In this document: in pieces, positions 56,380-64,000 of the stretch | Layout of the letters: every line of letters starts with the position of its first letter | Numbering within the stretch: the first letter of the stretch is position 1 | NCBI RefSeq assembly: GCF_000425745.1 | Contig: NZ_AUEA01000003.1 | Span: 248,001 to 312,000, forward strand | Length of the DNA: 64,000 bases | Direction: 5' to 3' | Source: Pseudomonas cremoricolorata DSM 17059 = NBRC 16634 | Lineage (GTDB): Bacteria > Pseudomonadota > Gammaproteobacteria > Pseudomonadales > Pseudomonadaceae | Position numbers and translations under genes: made by a program | Notes under the pieces: model-generated | Told to the model about the DNA's origin: nothing | Database searches by the model: none | Seen by the model: the letters and a program-made list of their open reading frames with translations, nothing else

Positions 56380-56430
56380 ATCTCTCTGGCACCGCCGCAA
56401 GGCACCACGCAGACCAGGGAGAACGCCGTG

Positions 56431-56877
56431 ATGATCGACACCAGCACATTGCCCGCACTGTTGTTCGTCGCAGGCATCGGCTGCGTCAGCCTGGCGCAAC
56501 CGGTACTGGCTGCAGGCACTGGCGTGATCGTCATCAACCGTGACGTTCAGCCCCGAGCAGCGATCCGCCATACCGGCACCCCCGACCCCTACCCGACCAC
56601 CGTCAGCGCCAATCCGTCGCAGCGCGTGCTGGCCCAGACCAATGAGCTCAGCGATGGCGACTTCGCCTCGGTGGCCAGTGGCTCGACCTTCAGCCGCGTG
56701 CTGACCCCCGACAGCCACGGCAACCTGCCTGGGATGAACGCCGTGCAGGGCCAACTGCCAGGTGTCGGTGGCGGCTCGGCAGCCGGGGCGAGCGCTGGCA
56801 ACAGCATCTCCAACACGGTCAACCAAAGCGTCCAGCGCGGCCTTGCCCCGCTGCAGATTCTGACTCGGGGGCAATGA
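56431..56877 (+). CDS. fapA: Functional amyloid chaperone FapA
   Basis: 148 aa from ATG 56431 (GTG 56428 is equally possible; AGGGAG lies upstream). Signal peptide with hydrophobic LPALLFVAGIGCVSL. The mature part is Gly/Ser/Asn-rich, ending with an amyloid-like ISNTVNQSVQ segment. First gene of fapABCDEF; FapA is thought to modulate FapB/FapC fibrillation in the periplasm. fapB starts 2 nt on. Confidence 0.85.
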   Translation: MIDTSTLPALLFVAGIGCVSLAQPVLAAGTGVIVINRDVQPRAAIRHTGTPDPYPTTVSANPSQRVLAQTNELSDGDFASVASGSTFSRVLTPDSHGNLPGMNAVQGQLPGVGGGSAAGASAGNSISNTVNQSVQRGLAPLQILTRGQ

Positions 56878-56878
56878 G

Positions 56879-57457
56879 ATGACTTTGCGCCTGCTTTCTC
56901 TCGTCTGCATCGCCGTCAGCAGTGCCAGTGCCCTGGCCGCCTCGCCCGTGCAGGACAACGCCCGCATCGACAGCAGCGCCAGCGCCTACCAAGGCAACTT
57001 CAGCGTCAACCAGGCCGCCGGGGATGCCGTGCAGCAGAGCAACGCCCGGGCCATCGCCATCGGCAGCGACGCCAGCGCCAGCACGGTGATTCGTCAGTCC
57101 AGTGAGTTCGCCGCGAGCCCCGCGCGTGACGCCAGTGCCGCAATCACCGGCAACGCGTTCAGCCAAGGCAATGGCCTGCTCGGCATCAACCAGGCGGCCG
57201 GTGCCAGCACCCAGCAAGCCAACAGCGTGCGGATCGGCATCAGCGCCATCCCACAGAGCATCGACGACAGCATTCTCAGCCAGCAGTCAGTAGCGCTGGC
57301 CAACAGCTCCGACGCAACGGATCACGCACCAGGCAGCCGCCAGGTCACCCTCGGTGACCAGGCCTTCACCGGCAGCCGTGGGGTCATCCAGTTGAATCAG
57401 AGCGCCGGGGTTGGCAATCGCATGGCCAACACCCTGAGCGTCCGGGTCGCTGATTGA
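56879..57457 (+). CDS. fapB: Amyloid minor subunit / nucleator FapB
   Basis: 192 aa with a signal peptide and three imperfect repeats containing GNFSVNQAAGDAVQQSNA, GNGLLGINQAAGASTQQANS and GVIQLNQSAGVGNRMANT. This Asn/Gln/Ala repeat pattern resembles FapC. FapB is the likely nucleator in the fibril. Secreted through FapF. Confidence 0.9.
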   Translation: MTLRLLSLVCIAVSSASALAASPVQDNARIDSSASAYQGNFSVNQAAGDAVQQSNARAIAIGSDASASTVIRQSSEFAASPARDASAAITGNAFSQGNGLLGINQAAGASTQQANSVRIGISAIPQSIDDSILSQQSVALANSSDATDHAPGSRQVTLGDQAFTGSRGVIQLNQSAGVGNRMANTLSVRVAD

Positions 57458-57516
57458 CCCAAACCCGTTGCACCTAGACATACCCACACTTAACGGCAAA
57501 CAAGCGGAGAAACACC

Positions 57517-58401
57517 ATGAAACCAACAACGGCACTCAAGCCTCTGGTATTCGCCCTGGCTGCAGTCATGGCAGTGGCAGCACAAGCAGGCGGTTATGGC
57601 ACCAATGACATTGGCGCTGGCGCCAGCGTCAACGATGTGCAACGCAACAGCAATAACTCCAACGTCAACCAGGGCACTCGCAATGACGCCCGGGTCGAGA
57701 GTTCGGCCAACGGTTCGCAAGGCAACCTGGGTGCCAACGCCGCGGCCGGTGTCGCCAACCAGCAGGACAACGCTGTTGCCATCGCCACCGCAGATGAGCG
57801 CTTCATCTTCGGCACTGCGGCCGCCTCGACCATCGCCAACCAGAGCAACACCGGCAACTTTGCCTACAACCACGCCACCTCCAACAACGCCAGCCTGTCC
57901 AACTCGGCCAACGGCAGCTCGGGCAACATCGGCATCAACGTCACCTCCGGCAGCTACAACCAGCAGAAAAACAACCTGGCCATCGCCGTCTCCGCTGGCC
58001 GCGTAGCGTCCGCTTCGGCCGGTGCCAACCAGAGCACCAGCGGTCTGAGCGTCGAAAACCGCGCCGACCGCAGCTACGAGGTCACCACCCTCAGCACCAC
58101 CACCAATGCCACTGGTACCTATAAAGGCACCGGTTCTGGCTACATCGAGCAAAGCGGCTACGGTGGCACCCAACGTCATCCGATCAAAATCCACGAGGAA
58201 GGCACCTTTGGCCTGGCAGGTTCGTCCTCCTACCAAGTGCTGACCCCAACCGGCTGGCGTAACCCTGTGACCAACACCGCCACCTTGAACAACTCGCTCA
58301 ACGGCGTGTCGGGCAATGTCGGCGCCAACGTCTCGGCTGGCACCAGCAACCAGCAAAGCAACTCGCTGGCCATTGCTGCAGGCTGCCAAGCCTGCAAGTA
58401 A
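57517..58401 (+). CDS. fapC: Amyloid major subunit FapC
   Basis: 294 aa with a signal peptide (cleavage near AQA-GG). Three repeats are seen: about residues 38-91, 98-160 and 240-294, with shared GNxGxNxxxGxxNQQxNxLAIA. A longer linker lies between repeats 2 and 3. The C-terminus is GCQACK, the conserved CxxC of FapC. Fibres form on the cell surface and in the biofilm matrix. A terminator-like hairpin follows. Confidence 0.92.
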   Translation: MKPTTALKPLVFALAAVMAVAAQAGGYGTNDIGAGASVNDVQRNSNNSNVNQGTRNDARVESSANGSQGNLGANAAAGVANQQDNAVAIATADERFIFGTAAASTIANQSNTGNFAYNHATSNNASLSNSANGSSGNIGINVTSGSYNQQKNNLAIAVSAGRVASASAGANQSTSGLSVENRADRSYEVTTLSTTTNATGTYKGTGSGYIEQSGYGGTQRHPIKIHEEGTFGLAGSSSYQVLTPTGWRNPVTNTATLNNSLNGVSGNVGANVSAGTSNQQSNSLAIAAGCQACK

Positions 58402-58416
58402 GACGCTGCGCGAACA

Positions 58417-58436
58417 GGGCCCCTTGGGGCCCTTTT
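58417..58436 (+). terminator. Intrinsic terminator between fapC and fapD
   Basis: GGGCCC (58417-58422) and GGGCCC (58427-58432) pair around CTTG, followed directly by TTTT (58433-58436). It is 16 nt past the fapC stop and inside the operon. Confidence 0.85.
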
Positions 58437-58471
58437 CTCGTCTGTAGCTGAAGCTGTCGCTGGAGAAGATC

Positions 58472-59152
58472 ATGCGCGTCGTTCTACTTGCCGCACTGAT
58501 GTGCCTGAGCGGGCTGTCCGCAGCCGCGCAGATGGCTGTGGTGGCATTGCCTGGCGGCAACCTGGTGTACAAGCCCGTGCAAAGCGTGCGCGAACGGCGT
58601 TTCGCCGACCTGGTGCAGCAAGGCACCGACTTCAGTTGCGGCGCTGCAGCGCTGGCCACCGTGCTCAAGCAGGCCTACTGGCTCGACGTCGACGAGCATC
58701 AGGTGATCGAGGGCATGCTCGCCGAATCAGACCAGGACACCGTCAAGGTGCAGGGCTTCTCCATGCTCGACATGAAGCGCTATGTCGAAAGCATCGGCAT
58801 GCGCGCCCGCGGCTATCGCGTCGAAGCCGACAGCCTGCAGCGCATCACCATTCCGGTGGTGGTGCTGATGGACATCCGTGGCTACAAGCACTTCGTGGTG
58901 CTACAGCGCGTCGACAAGGGCTGGGTCTACATCGGCGACCCAGTGCTTGGACACAAACGCTACAAGTTCGACGACTTCGTCAAAGGCTGGAACGGCATCG
59001 TCTTCGCCGTGATCGGCCCAGGTTACGACAAGGCCAACGCCCTGCTCGACCCACCTGCGCCGCTCACCGCGAAAACCCGCGTCGACGGATTCTTCCCGGT
59101 CGAGGATGCGCAGTTGATGGAGTTCGGTTTCATCCAGAGCGATTTCTTCTAA
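58472..59152 (+). CDS. fapD: Peptidase C39-like FapD
   Basis: 226 aa with a signal peptide. C39 papain-like set: Cys in DFSCGAAALATVL (about residue 54), His in GYKHFVVLQ and Asp in YIGDPVLG. FapD is a periplasmic cysteine protease required for fibre assembly. Start 70 nt after the fapC stop, past the terminator. Confidence 0.92.
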   Translation: MRVVLLAALMCLSGLSAAAQMAVVALPGGNLVYKPVQSVRERRFADLVQQGTDFSCGAAALATVLKQAYWLDVDEHQVIEGMLAESDQDTVKVQGFSMLDMKRYVESIGMRARGYRVEADSLQRITIPVVVLMDIRGYKHFVVLQRVDKGWVYIGDPVLGHKRYKFDDFVKGWNGIVFAVIGPGYDKANALLDPPAPLTAKTRVDGFFPVEDAQLMEFGFIQSDFF

Positions 59153-59186
59153 TGACGACAGGAGCACGAAGCTCCGGGGAGCAACG

Positions 59187-59933
59187 ATGAAGATTTCCAC
59201 CTGGCTGGTCGCCGCCTGCCTGGCGACCAGCCTTCCGGTTCACGCCCAGTTGTTCAAGCCAATCGAAATGAAGGATCAGGAGCTTGCGCAGTTGCGTGGC
59301 AAGTACGTCATGCCGGGGCGCATCATCAGCTTTGGCGTGGTCATGAGCAGCACCTGGCAGAACGCAGCCGGCGACCGCATAGGCGCCACCACCACCCTGC
59401 AAGTGCAGCAGAACGTGATCAAACCGCAGTTCTACGTGTCGATCAGCGGCGAGAACGGCAAAGGCGGCGTGCCCGGCCAGGGCACGGGCGTGGTGCAGGG
59501 CGGCGCGGGCCTCACCGGCAATGTCCAGGGCGTGACCCAGACGGTACGCGTCGCCGGCGATAACAACAGTGCTTACAACGACGTCGCAATCAATGTTCGC
59601 GAAGCCAGTCAGGCGCCCGATCTGGCCACGCCACAGGGCCAGGCGCTGAGCGCCGGAACCACCCTCAGTGGCAGTAGCAACGCCGGCACCCTGAGCGTCA
59701 GCAACAGCGGTAACGGTATTCAGATGGCCATTACCGCCAGCAACAACCAGGGTGCCAGCCTGCAGCGTCTGGCCGATGGCGGCCTGTTGCAAAGCACCAC
59801 CCTGCTGGGCGGCAGCAACGCGGTCAGCAACATGACCCAGCTCAATGTGGTGCTGCGCGACAACCTGCCTTCGAGCGACGCGCTGAACTGCAATCTGGAC
59901 CAGCTCAAGGGTCTTCGTGTTTCAGGATATTGA
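59187..59933 (+). CDS. fapE: Fap fibre-associated protein FapE
   Basis: 248 aa with a signal peptide (cleavage near VHA-QL). Gly/Asn/Ser-rich repeats in the middle. In the family FapE is exported and found with the fibres in low amounts. Position between fapD and fapF supports the call. Confidence 0.88.
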   Translation: MKISTWLVAACLATSLPVHAQLFKPIEMKDQELAQLRGKYVMPGRIISFGVVMSSTWQNAAGDRIGATTTLQVQQNVIKPQFYVSISGENGKGGVPGQGTGVVQGGAGLTGNVQGVTQTVRVAGDNNSAYNDVAINVREASQAPDLATPQGQALSAGTTLSGSSNAGTLSVSNSGNGIQMAITASNNQGASLQRLADGGLLQSTTLLGGSNAVSNMTQLNVVLRDNLPSSDALNCNLDQLKGLRVSGY

Positions 59934-59979
59934 TCTACGCTTCGTCTCAATTCAACGCAGTAGGAAGGGACGGCCAATC

Positions 59980-61293
59980 ATGCACCGATCGTTGTCATTC
60001 AAGGCAGTCGTCTGCCTGGGGACCTTGGTGCCATCATCCCTCTTGTATGCCGCCGCCGATCCCCAGGTGGAGGCCCTCAAGGCTGAGCTGATGGCTCTCA
60101 AGCAACGCTATGAAGCGCAACAGCAAGCCCTGATGGTGCTCGAACAACGGGTGCGGCAGGTCGAGGATCAACCGGCCGCCGCGCCGCCCAAGCGTCTGAC
60201 CCGCTCCCCCGCCACGCAGCCGCGCAGCGGCACCACGGTGGCGGCTGCCGGCAATGGCAATGGCGCAGCACCTGCCGGCACACCCGGCCAGGGCGCCTCC
60301 TACGGCCAGTCGTTGCAGGACGATTCGCAACCGGCGCAAAGCGTGTCCAACCTCTATGACGAGGCCAGCGGCTTCTTCGGTGGCGGTCGCTTCAGCCTGG
60401 AAACCGGCATTACCTATGCCCGCTACGATACCCGCCAACTGATCCTCAACGGCTTCCTGGCGCTGGATTCGATTTTCCTCGGCAACATCAACCTCGACCG
60501 TATCAAGGCCGACAACTGGACCCTGGACCTCACCGGGCGCTACAACCTCGACCAGCGCTGGCAGTTCGACGTCAACGTGCCAGTGGTGTACCGCGAATCG
60601 ACCTATCAGTCGGGCGGCGTGGGCGGCAATGCCCAAGGCGTCTCGGAGCGCACCGTGACCCGCGACCCGACCCTGGGCGATGTCAACTTCGGCGTGGCCT
60701 ACAAGTTTCTCGACGAATCCGAGAACAGCCCGGACGCTGTGGTCAGCCTGCGGGTCAAGGCGCCGACCGGCAAGGACCCGTTCGGCATCAAGCTGCTGCG
60801 TGACACGCAGAACGACAGCCTGAGCTACCCCGAAGACCTGCCGACCGGCAACGGCGTGTGGTCGATCACCCCGGGGCTGTCGCTGGTCAAGACCTACGAC
60901 CCGGCGGTGATCTTCGGCAGCGTGGCCTACACCCACACCTTCGCCGACTCGTTCAGCGACGTCAGCTCGACCCTCAACCAGAAGGTGCCGGGCAAGGTCA
61001 AGATCGGCGACAGCTTCCAGGTCGGCGCAGGTGTGGCCTTTGCGCTCAACGAGAAAATGTCGATGTCGTTCTCGGTGTCAGACCTCATCGCCCGGCGTTC
61101 GCGAATCAAGTCGGCGGAAACCGGCGATGCCTGGGCCGATGTGAAAAGCAGCGACGCCAACGCTGCGTATTTCAACGTCGGCATGACCCTGGCCGCTGCC
61201 GACAACCTGACCATCGTGCCCAGCCTTGCCATTGGGCTGACCGATGACGCACCGGACTTCACGTTCAGCCTGAAGATCCCCTACTACTTCTGA
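59980..61293 (+). CDS. fapF: Outer-membrane amyloid exporter FapF
   Basis: 437 aa from ATG 59980 with AGGAAGGG upstream; the longer frame overlaps fapE. Signal peptide, then a coiled coil (about residues 26-62, [20 protein letters not shown]), a Pro/Gly/Ala linker and a barrel ending in aromatic residues (IPYYF). Known FapF is a trimeric 12-stranded barrel that exports FapB, FapC and FapE. Confidence 0.92.
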   Translation: MHRSLSFKAVVCLGTLVPSSLLYAAADPQVEALKAELMALKQRYEAQQQALMVLEQRVRQVEDQPAAAPPKRLTRSPATQPRSGTTVAAAGNGNGAAPAGTPGQGASYGQSLQDDSQPAQSVSNLYDEASGFFGGGRFSLETGITYARYDTRQLILNGFLALDSIFLGNINLDRIKADNWTLDLTGRYNLDQRWQFDVNVPVVYRESTYQSGGVGGNAQGVSERTVTRDPTLGDVNFGVAYKFLDESENSPDAVVSLRVKAPTGKDPFGIKLLRDTQNDSLSYPEDLPTGNGVWSITPGLSLVKTYDPAVIFGSVAYTHTFADSFSDVSSTLNQKVPGKVKIGDSFQVGAGVAFALNEKMSMSFSVSDLIARRSRIKSAETGDAWADVKSSDANAAYFNVGMTLAAADNLTIVPSLAIGLTDDAPDFTFSLKIPYYF

Positions 61294-61314
61294 TCCCCGC
61301 CTGCCTCCCCGACC

Positions 61315-61339
61315 CGACTGGCCGTATCGCGGCCAGTCG
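61315..61339 (+). terminator. Terminator hairpin of the fap operon
   Basis: CGACTGGCCG (61315-61324) pairs with CGGCCAGTCG (61330-61339) around TATCG: 10 bp, 21 nt past the fapF stop. No T-run. Confidence 0.5.
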
Positions 61340-61468
61340 CGGCCTGCGCGCGCCGGTGTGCCGGCCTGCAACGTTCTGTATGCAGTACCGGCTCAGCCGC
61401 GAGACGCCCGCCCTGTTATCATCGCGCACAGTCATGTGACAGTCTGATGGCAATAAGGAAATCTTTTC

Positions 61469-63679
61469 GTGAGGAAACACACCGACGGGTCCGGGCGATA
61501 TACCGCGCGGACCGTCTCTCTGTTCGCGCTGGTGCTGCTGATTCCGCTGCTGTGTCGCGCCCTGCTGGGTTGGTCGAACCCGGCCGGCTATGTCTCAGAC
61601 CTGGCCATCGGCAGCTTGCTGGTGCTGCTGTTGCAGCGCCGCGCCTGGTGGCTGGCGTTGCCACTGCTGCTGTTCTGGGGCGGGTTGCTGGTGGCCTCGG
61701 CGGAGTTGGTCAGTGCCGTCGGGCGTCTGCCGGCCAGCGCCGACCTCAACTACCTGATCGATCCGCAGTTCATGGAGAACTCCACCGGTGGCGCATTGGC
61801 CCATGGCTGGTTGCCGTGGCTGCTCGGCGTCGGCGTGCTGGCCTGGCTGCTTGCCCGCTGGCGCAACCGGCATCAGGCCGAGCGGGCCTTGCCACGCGGT
61901 TTGTGGCTGCTGCCGCTGGGGCTGTTCGCCGGCCATTGGGCCGGTCAGCACCTGTGGCCATCGGATGCCGATCAGTGGCGCCAGTACAACCTCTCGCACC
62001 AGTTGCTCTCTGCCGCCACCGGTAACGCGCAGCGCGAGATGCGCCACTGGCTGGGCAACGATGCACCCCCTGCGCCGCTGTCCACCGTCGGCCTGACCCA
62101 CGGCGACCTCAACGGCAGCCGCCTGTTCGACGGCCCAGGCAAGGCGCGCAACCTGCTGCTGATTACCCTGGAAGGCATCCCCGGCGCCTACCTGCGGCCT
62201 AATCGCGAGGCGCTGAACAGCCGCTTCGACCAGGACCTGATGCCCAACCTCAGCCGCTGGGCGGCCCGCGGCATGAACACCCCCGATTACGTGCTGCACA
62301 CGCACCAGACCATCCGCGGCCTGTACGCCATGCTCTGCGGCGACTACGACAAGCTGGCCAACGGCACGCCCAAGGGCGTCGAACTGCTGACCCAGCAGAC
62401 GCGCAACCGTGACTGCCTGCCCAACCAGATGCGCGAGGCCGGTTTCTCGACCCATTACTTGCAAGCGGCCGGCCTGCGGTTCATGGCCAAGGACCGCATC
62501 ATGCCGCACATCGGCTTCAGCCAGGTGCATGGCGATGAGTGGTTCAGCAACGCCAACTACCTCGACTTCCCCTGGGGCAAGGACGACCGGGCCTTCTTCG
62601 AAGGCGCCCTGGACTACGTCGGCACGCTGCGCAAACAACGCCAACCGTGGATGCTCACCCTGCTGACGGTCGGCACGCACCAGCCCTACTCGGCGCCCGA
62701 AGCGTACCTGCAGCGTTTCGATACCCCGAAACAGGCGGCCGTCGCCCACCTCGACGACGCCATCGGCCAGTTCCTCGACAGCCTGGAACGCCAGGGCGTG
62801 CTCAAGGACACCCTGGTGGTCATCACCTCGGACGAATCCCACGGCATCGATGGCGTGCGTCTGGCCTCATCCTGGGGCTTCAACCTGATCCTCGCCCCGG
62901 AGCAGGCGCAACTGCCAACCGTGCATGCCGGCACCTACGGGCATGTCGACCTGACCACTTCAATGCTCGACTACTTCGCCTTGCCGATCCCCGCCTCGCT
63001 CAGCGGCCGTTCACTGCTGCGCAGCTACGACAGCGGGCGGGAAATGGTCTCGTTCACCAATGGCATGCTGCGTTACCACGATGGCCAGGGCACTTTTACC
63101 GAGTGTGATTTCCAGGAGCGCTGCCGGCGCTATGCCAGCACGGGTTTCATCGCCGACCGCGCCAAGTACCTAGGCCCGGGCGACGACGCCAGCGGCGTGC
63201 AGATCGCAGGCCTTGCCAGTGCCCTCGATCAGTCGCTGCTGCAAACCCCGTTGAACCTGCGTTACCAGTTCGGTGGCCCCAACCCGATCGCCCTGCAGGA
63301 GAGCATCCGCGACGACTGGGCCGACAACCTTATCGGCGCGCAGTACCTGGAAATGCCAGAAGGCACCCGCACGCGGGTACGCCTGAAGGTGCGCGCGCTG
63401 GACCCGGCGCACACCGCCTACATCCAGCTCAAGGCCAAGGAGTTCGAGCAGGACGTCGCCATTGGCCTGCCGGATGAAATGCAGGTGACTGCCGATCAGC
63501 CGCTGGAAATGCAGTTCGATTTCGACAACCCCAACCTGCGCAAGGCGTTCTCCTTCCACCTGCTCGGCTACGGTGGCGGCGAGGTGGAAATCAGCGATTT
63601 CAGCGTGATCACCGCCCTGCCCGGCGAAGAAGAAGGCTTCGACGAACTGCCGGACGATGCCGTCGCCCATTCCGGCTGA
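61469..63679 (+). CDS. LTA-synthase-family sulfatase-fold membrane enzyme
   Basis: 736 aa from GTG 61469 with AAGGAA upstream. About five N-terminal membrane segments (to residue about 165), then a periplasmic alkaline-phosphatase-fold domain: LLITLEGIPGAYL (metal Glu), the nucleophile Thr in THQTIRGLYAMLCGDY, GTHQPY and SDESHG. The family adds phosphoglycerol or phosphoethanolamine-like groups to envelope glycans. A beta-rich tail follows. Substrate unknown. Confidence 0.85.
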   Translation: MRKHTDGSGRYTARTVSLFALVLLIPLLCRALLGWSNPAGYVSDLAIGSLLVLLLQRRAWWLALPLLLFWGGLLVASAELVSAVGRLPASADLNYLIDPQFMENSTGGALAHGWLPWLLGVGVLAWLLARWRNRHQAERALPRGLWLLPLGLFAGHWAGQHLWPSDADQWRQYNLSHQLLSAATGNAQREMRHWLGNDAPPAPLSTVGLTHGDLNGSRLFDGPGKARNLLLITLEGIPGAYLRPNREALNSRFDQDLMPNLSRWAARGMNTPDYVLHTHQTIRGLYAMLCGDYDKLANGTPKGVELLTQQTRNRDCLPNQMREAGFSTHYLQAAGLRFMAKDRIMPHIGFSQVHGDEWFSNANYLDFPWGKDDRAFFEGALDYVGTLRKQRQPWMLTLLTVGTHQPYSAPEAYLQRFDTPKQAAVAHLDDAIGQFLDSLERQGVLKDTLVVITSDESHGIDGVRLASSWGFNLILAPEQAQLPTVHAGTYGHVDLTTSMLDYFALPIPASLSGRSLLRSYDSGREMVSFTNGMLRYHDGQGTFTECDFQERCRRYASTGFIADRAKYLGPGDDASGVQIAGLASALDQSLLQTPLNLRYQFGGPNPIALQESIRDDWADNLIGAQYLEMPEGTRTRVRLKVRALDPAHTAYIQLKAKEFEQDVAIGLPDEMQVTADQPLEMQFDFDNPNLRKAFSFHLLGYGGGEVEISDFSVITALPGEEEGFDELPDDAVAHSG

Positions 63680-63681
63680 GC

Positions 63682-63697
63682 CAGCAAGGGCGCTGGC
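63682..63697. terminator. Hairpin between convergent genes
   Basis: CCAGC (63682-63686) pairs with GCTGG (63693-63697), 3 nt past the upstream stop, between two convergent genes. Confidence 0.4.
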
Positions 63698-63712
63698 CCG
63701 CCGGTGATGGCA

Positions 63713-64000
63713 TCAGGCAGGCGCCGCACTGCGCGCCTGTGGCAGGCGGATGATGAACTGCGCGCCGCCCAGCGAGGATTGCTCGACAATCAGCGTGCCA
63801 CCCTGCCCCTCGATGGCTCGCCGGCTGATCGCAAGACCCAGGCCGAAGCCGCCGGTGCTGCGATCACGGCTGCGATCCAGGCGGTAGAACGGCTGGAAGA
63901 TGCGTTCGCGCTCCTCGGCGGGAATGCCGATGCCGTCGTCTTCCACGCTGAGCCGGCAACCGCCGTCGGCATCCAGCCCCACACGCAACAGCAGGCGTGT
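63713..64000 (-). CDS. Sensor histidine kinase, C-terminal part
   Basis: The frame is open at the right edge, so the start is outside. The ATPase motifs DDGIGIP (N/G1 box) and GGFGLGLAIS (G2 box) and the final GGAQFIIRLP strand are present. This is the HATPase_c end of a membrane kinase; its regulator would be to the right. Confidence 0.88.
   Translation of the reverse strand, partial: TRLLLRVGLDADGGCRLSVEDDGIGIPAEERERIFQPFYRLDRSRDRSTGGFGLGLAISRRAIEGQGGTLIVEQSSLGGAQFIIRLPQARSAAPA

Noticed and set aside
1..64000. CRISPR array, prophage or intact IS element
   Set aside because: No regularly spaced repeats, no transposase, no phage structural genes; the lone tyrosine recombinase has no att sites.

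Overview
The window reads as chromosomal DNA of a fluorescent Pseudomonas, most likely the P. putida group. Reasons: GC-rich coding bias on both strands, a REP doublet of the putida type, a complete fap functional-amyloid operon, the aerobic cobaltochelatase genes (cobW-cobN-chlI/D), and many families typical of the genus (DUF2388, DUF6555, DUF1294, KGG stress protein). I see no tRNA, rRNA, CRISPR array or intact IS element.

Layout. 1-6 kb: end of cobW, cobN and a chlI/chlD pair that looks joined by a programmed -1 frameshift. 6-11.5 kb: PACE efflux protein, GNAT acetyltransferase, SDR, DUF1543, DUF2388, and a LysR gene divergent from a quinone-oxidoreductase-like gene. 11.7-15.3 kb: an unrecognised 464-aa protein, a structured non-coding stretch, a HAD phosphatase and a TerC/Alx membrane protein. 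15.4-19.4 kb: FAN1-type nuclease plus nuclease-helicase operon behind a LexA box. 19.4-24.3 kb: a phosphoglucomutase whose C-terminal domain is replaced by the tail of an MFS transporter, followed by a lower-GC patch of small accessory genes (DUF6678, lipoprotein, DUF4440, DUF2251, DUF6555). 24.4-31 kb: zinc alcohol dehydrogenase, KGG protein, a giant CheB-CheR-PAS-kinase-receiver hybrid and a ClpP-like protein. 31-34 kb: ybhP-clsB-ybhN cardiolipin operon. 34-43.5 kb: trmK, RidA, TonB receptor, rlhA, an NTT-like MFS protein, Tat-exported aldo/keto reductase, CrtZ-like hydroxylase and mgtC with a structured leader. 43.5-50.5 kb: a diguanylate cyclase, a KfrA-like protein, a GGDEF-EAL protein, a lone tyrosine recombinase and small proteins. 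50.5-56 kb: esterase, azoR with divergent LysR, DUF1294, uppP, and pnuC plus an NR-kinase-like gene. 56.4-61.3 kb: fapABCDEF. 61.5-63.7 kb: an LTA-synthase-type sulfatase-fold enzyme; the window ends in the 3' part of a sensor kinase gene.

How the genes fit together: the cob genes insert cobalt into the corrin ring; the fap operon, two c-di-GMP enzymes and the chemotaxis-like hybrid kinase point to surface and biofilm control; the FAN1/helicase pair looks like an SOS-controlled crosslink-repair unit. The best leads are the chlI/chlD frameshift cassette, the three-site activator array plus sigma-54-like promoter ahead of fapA, the pgm::MFS chimera, the SOS box, and two structured leaders (upstream of the HAD gene and of mgtC). 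All calls come from reading the sequence; no database search was run.
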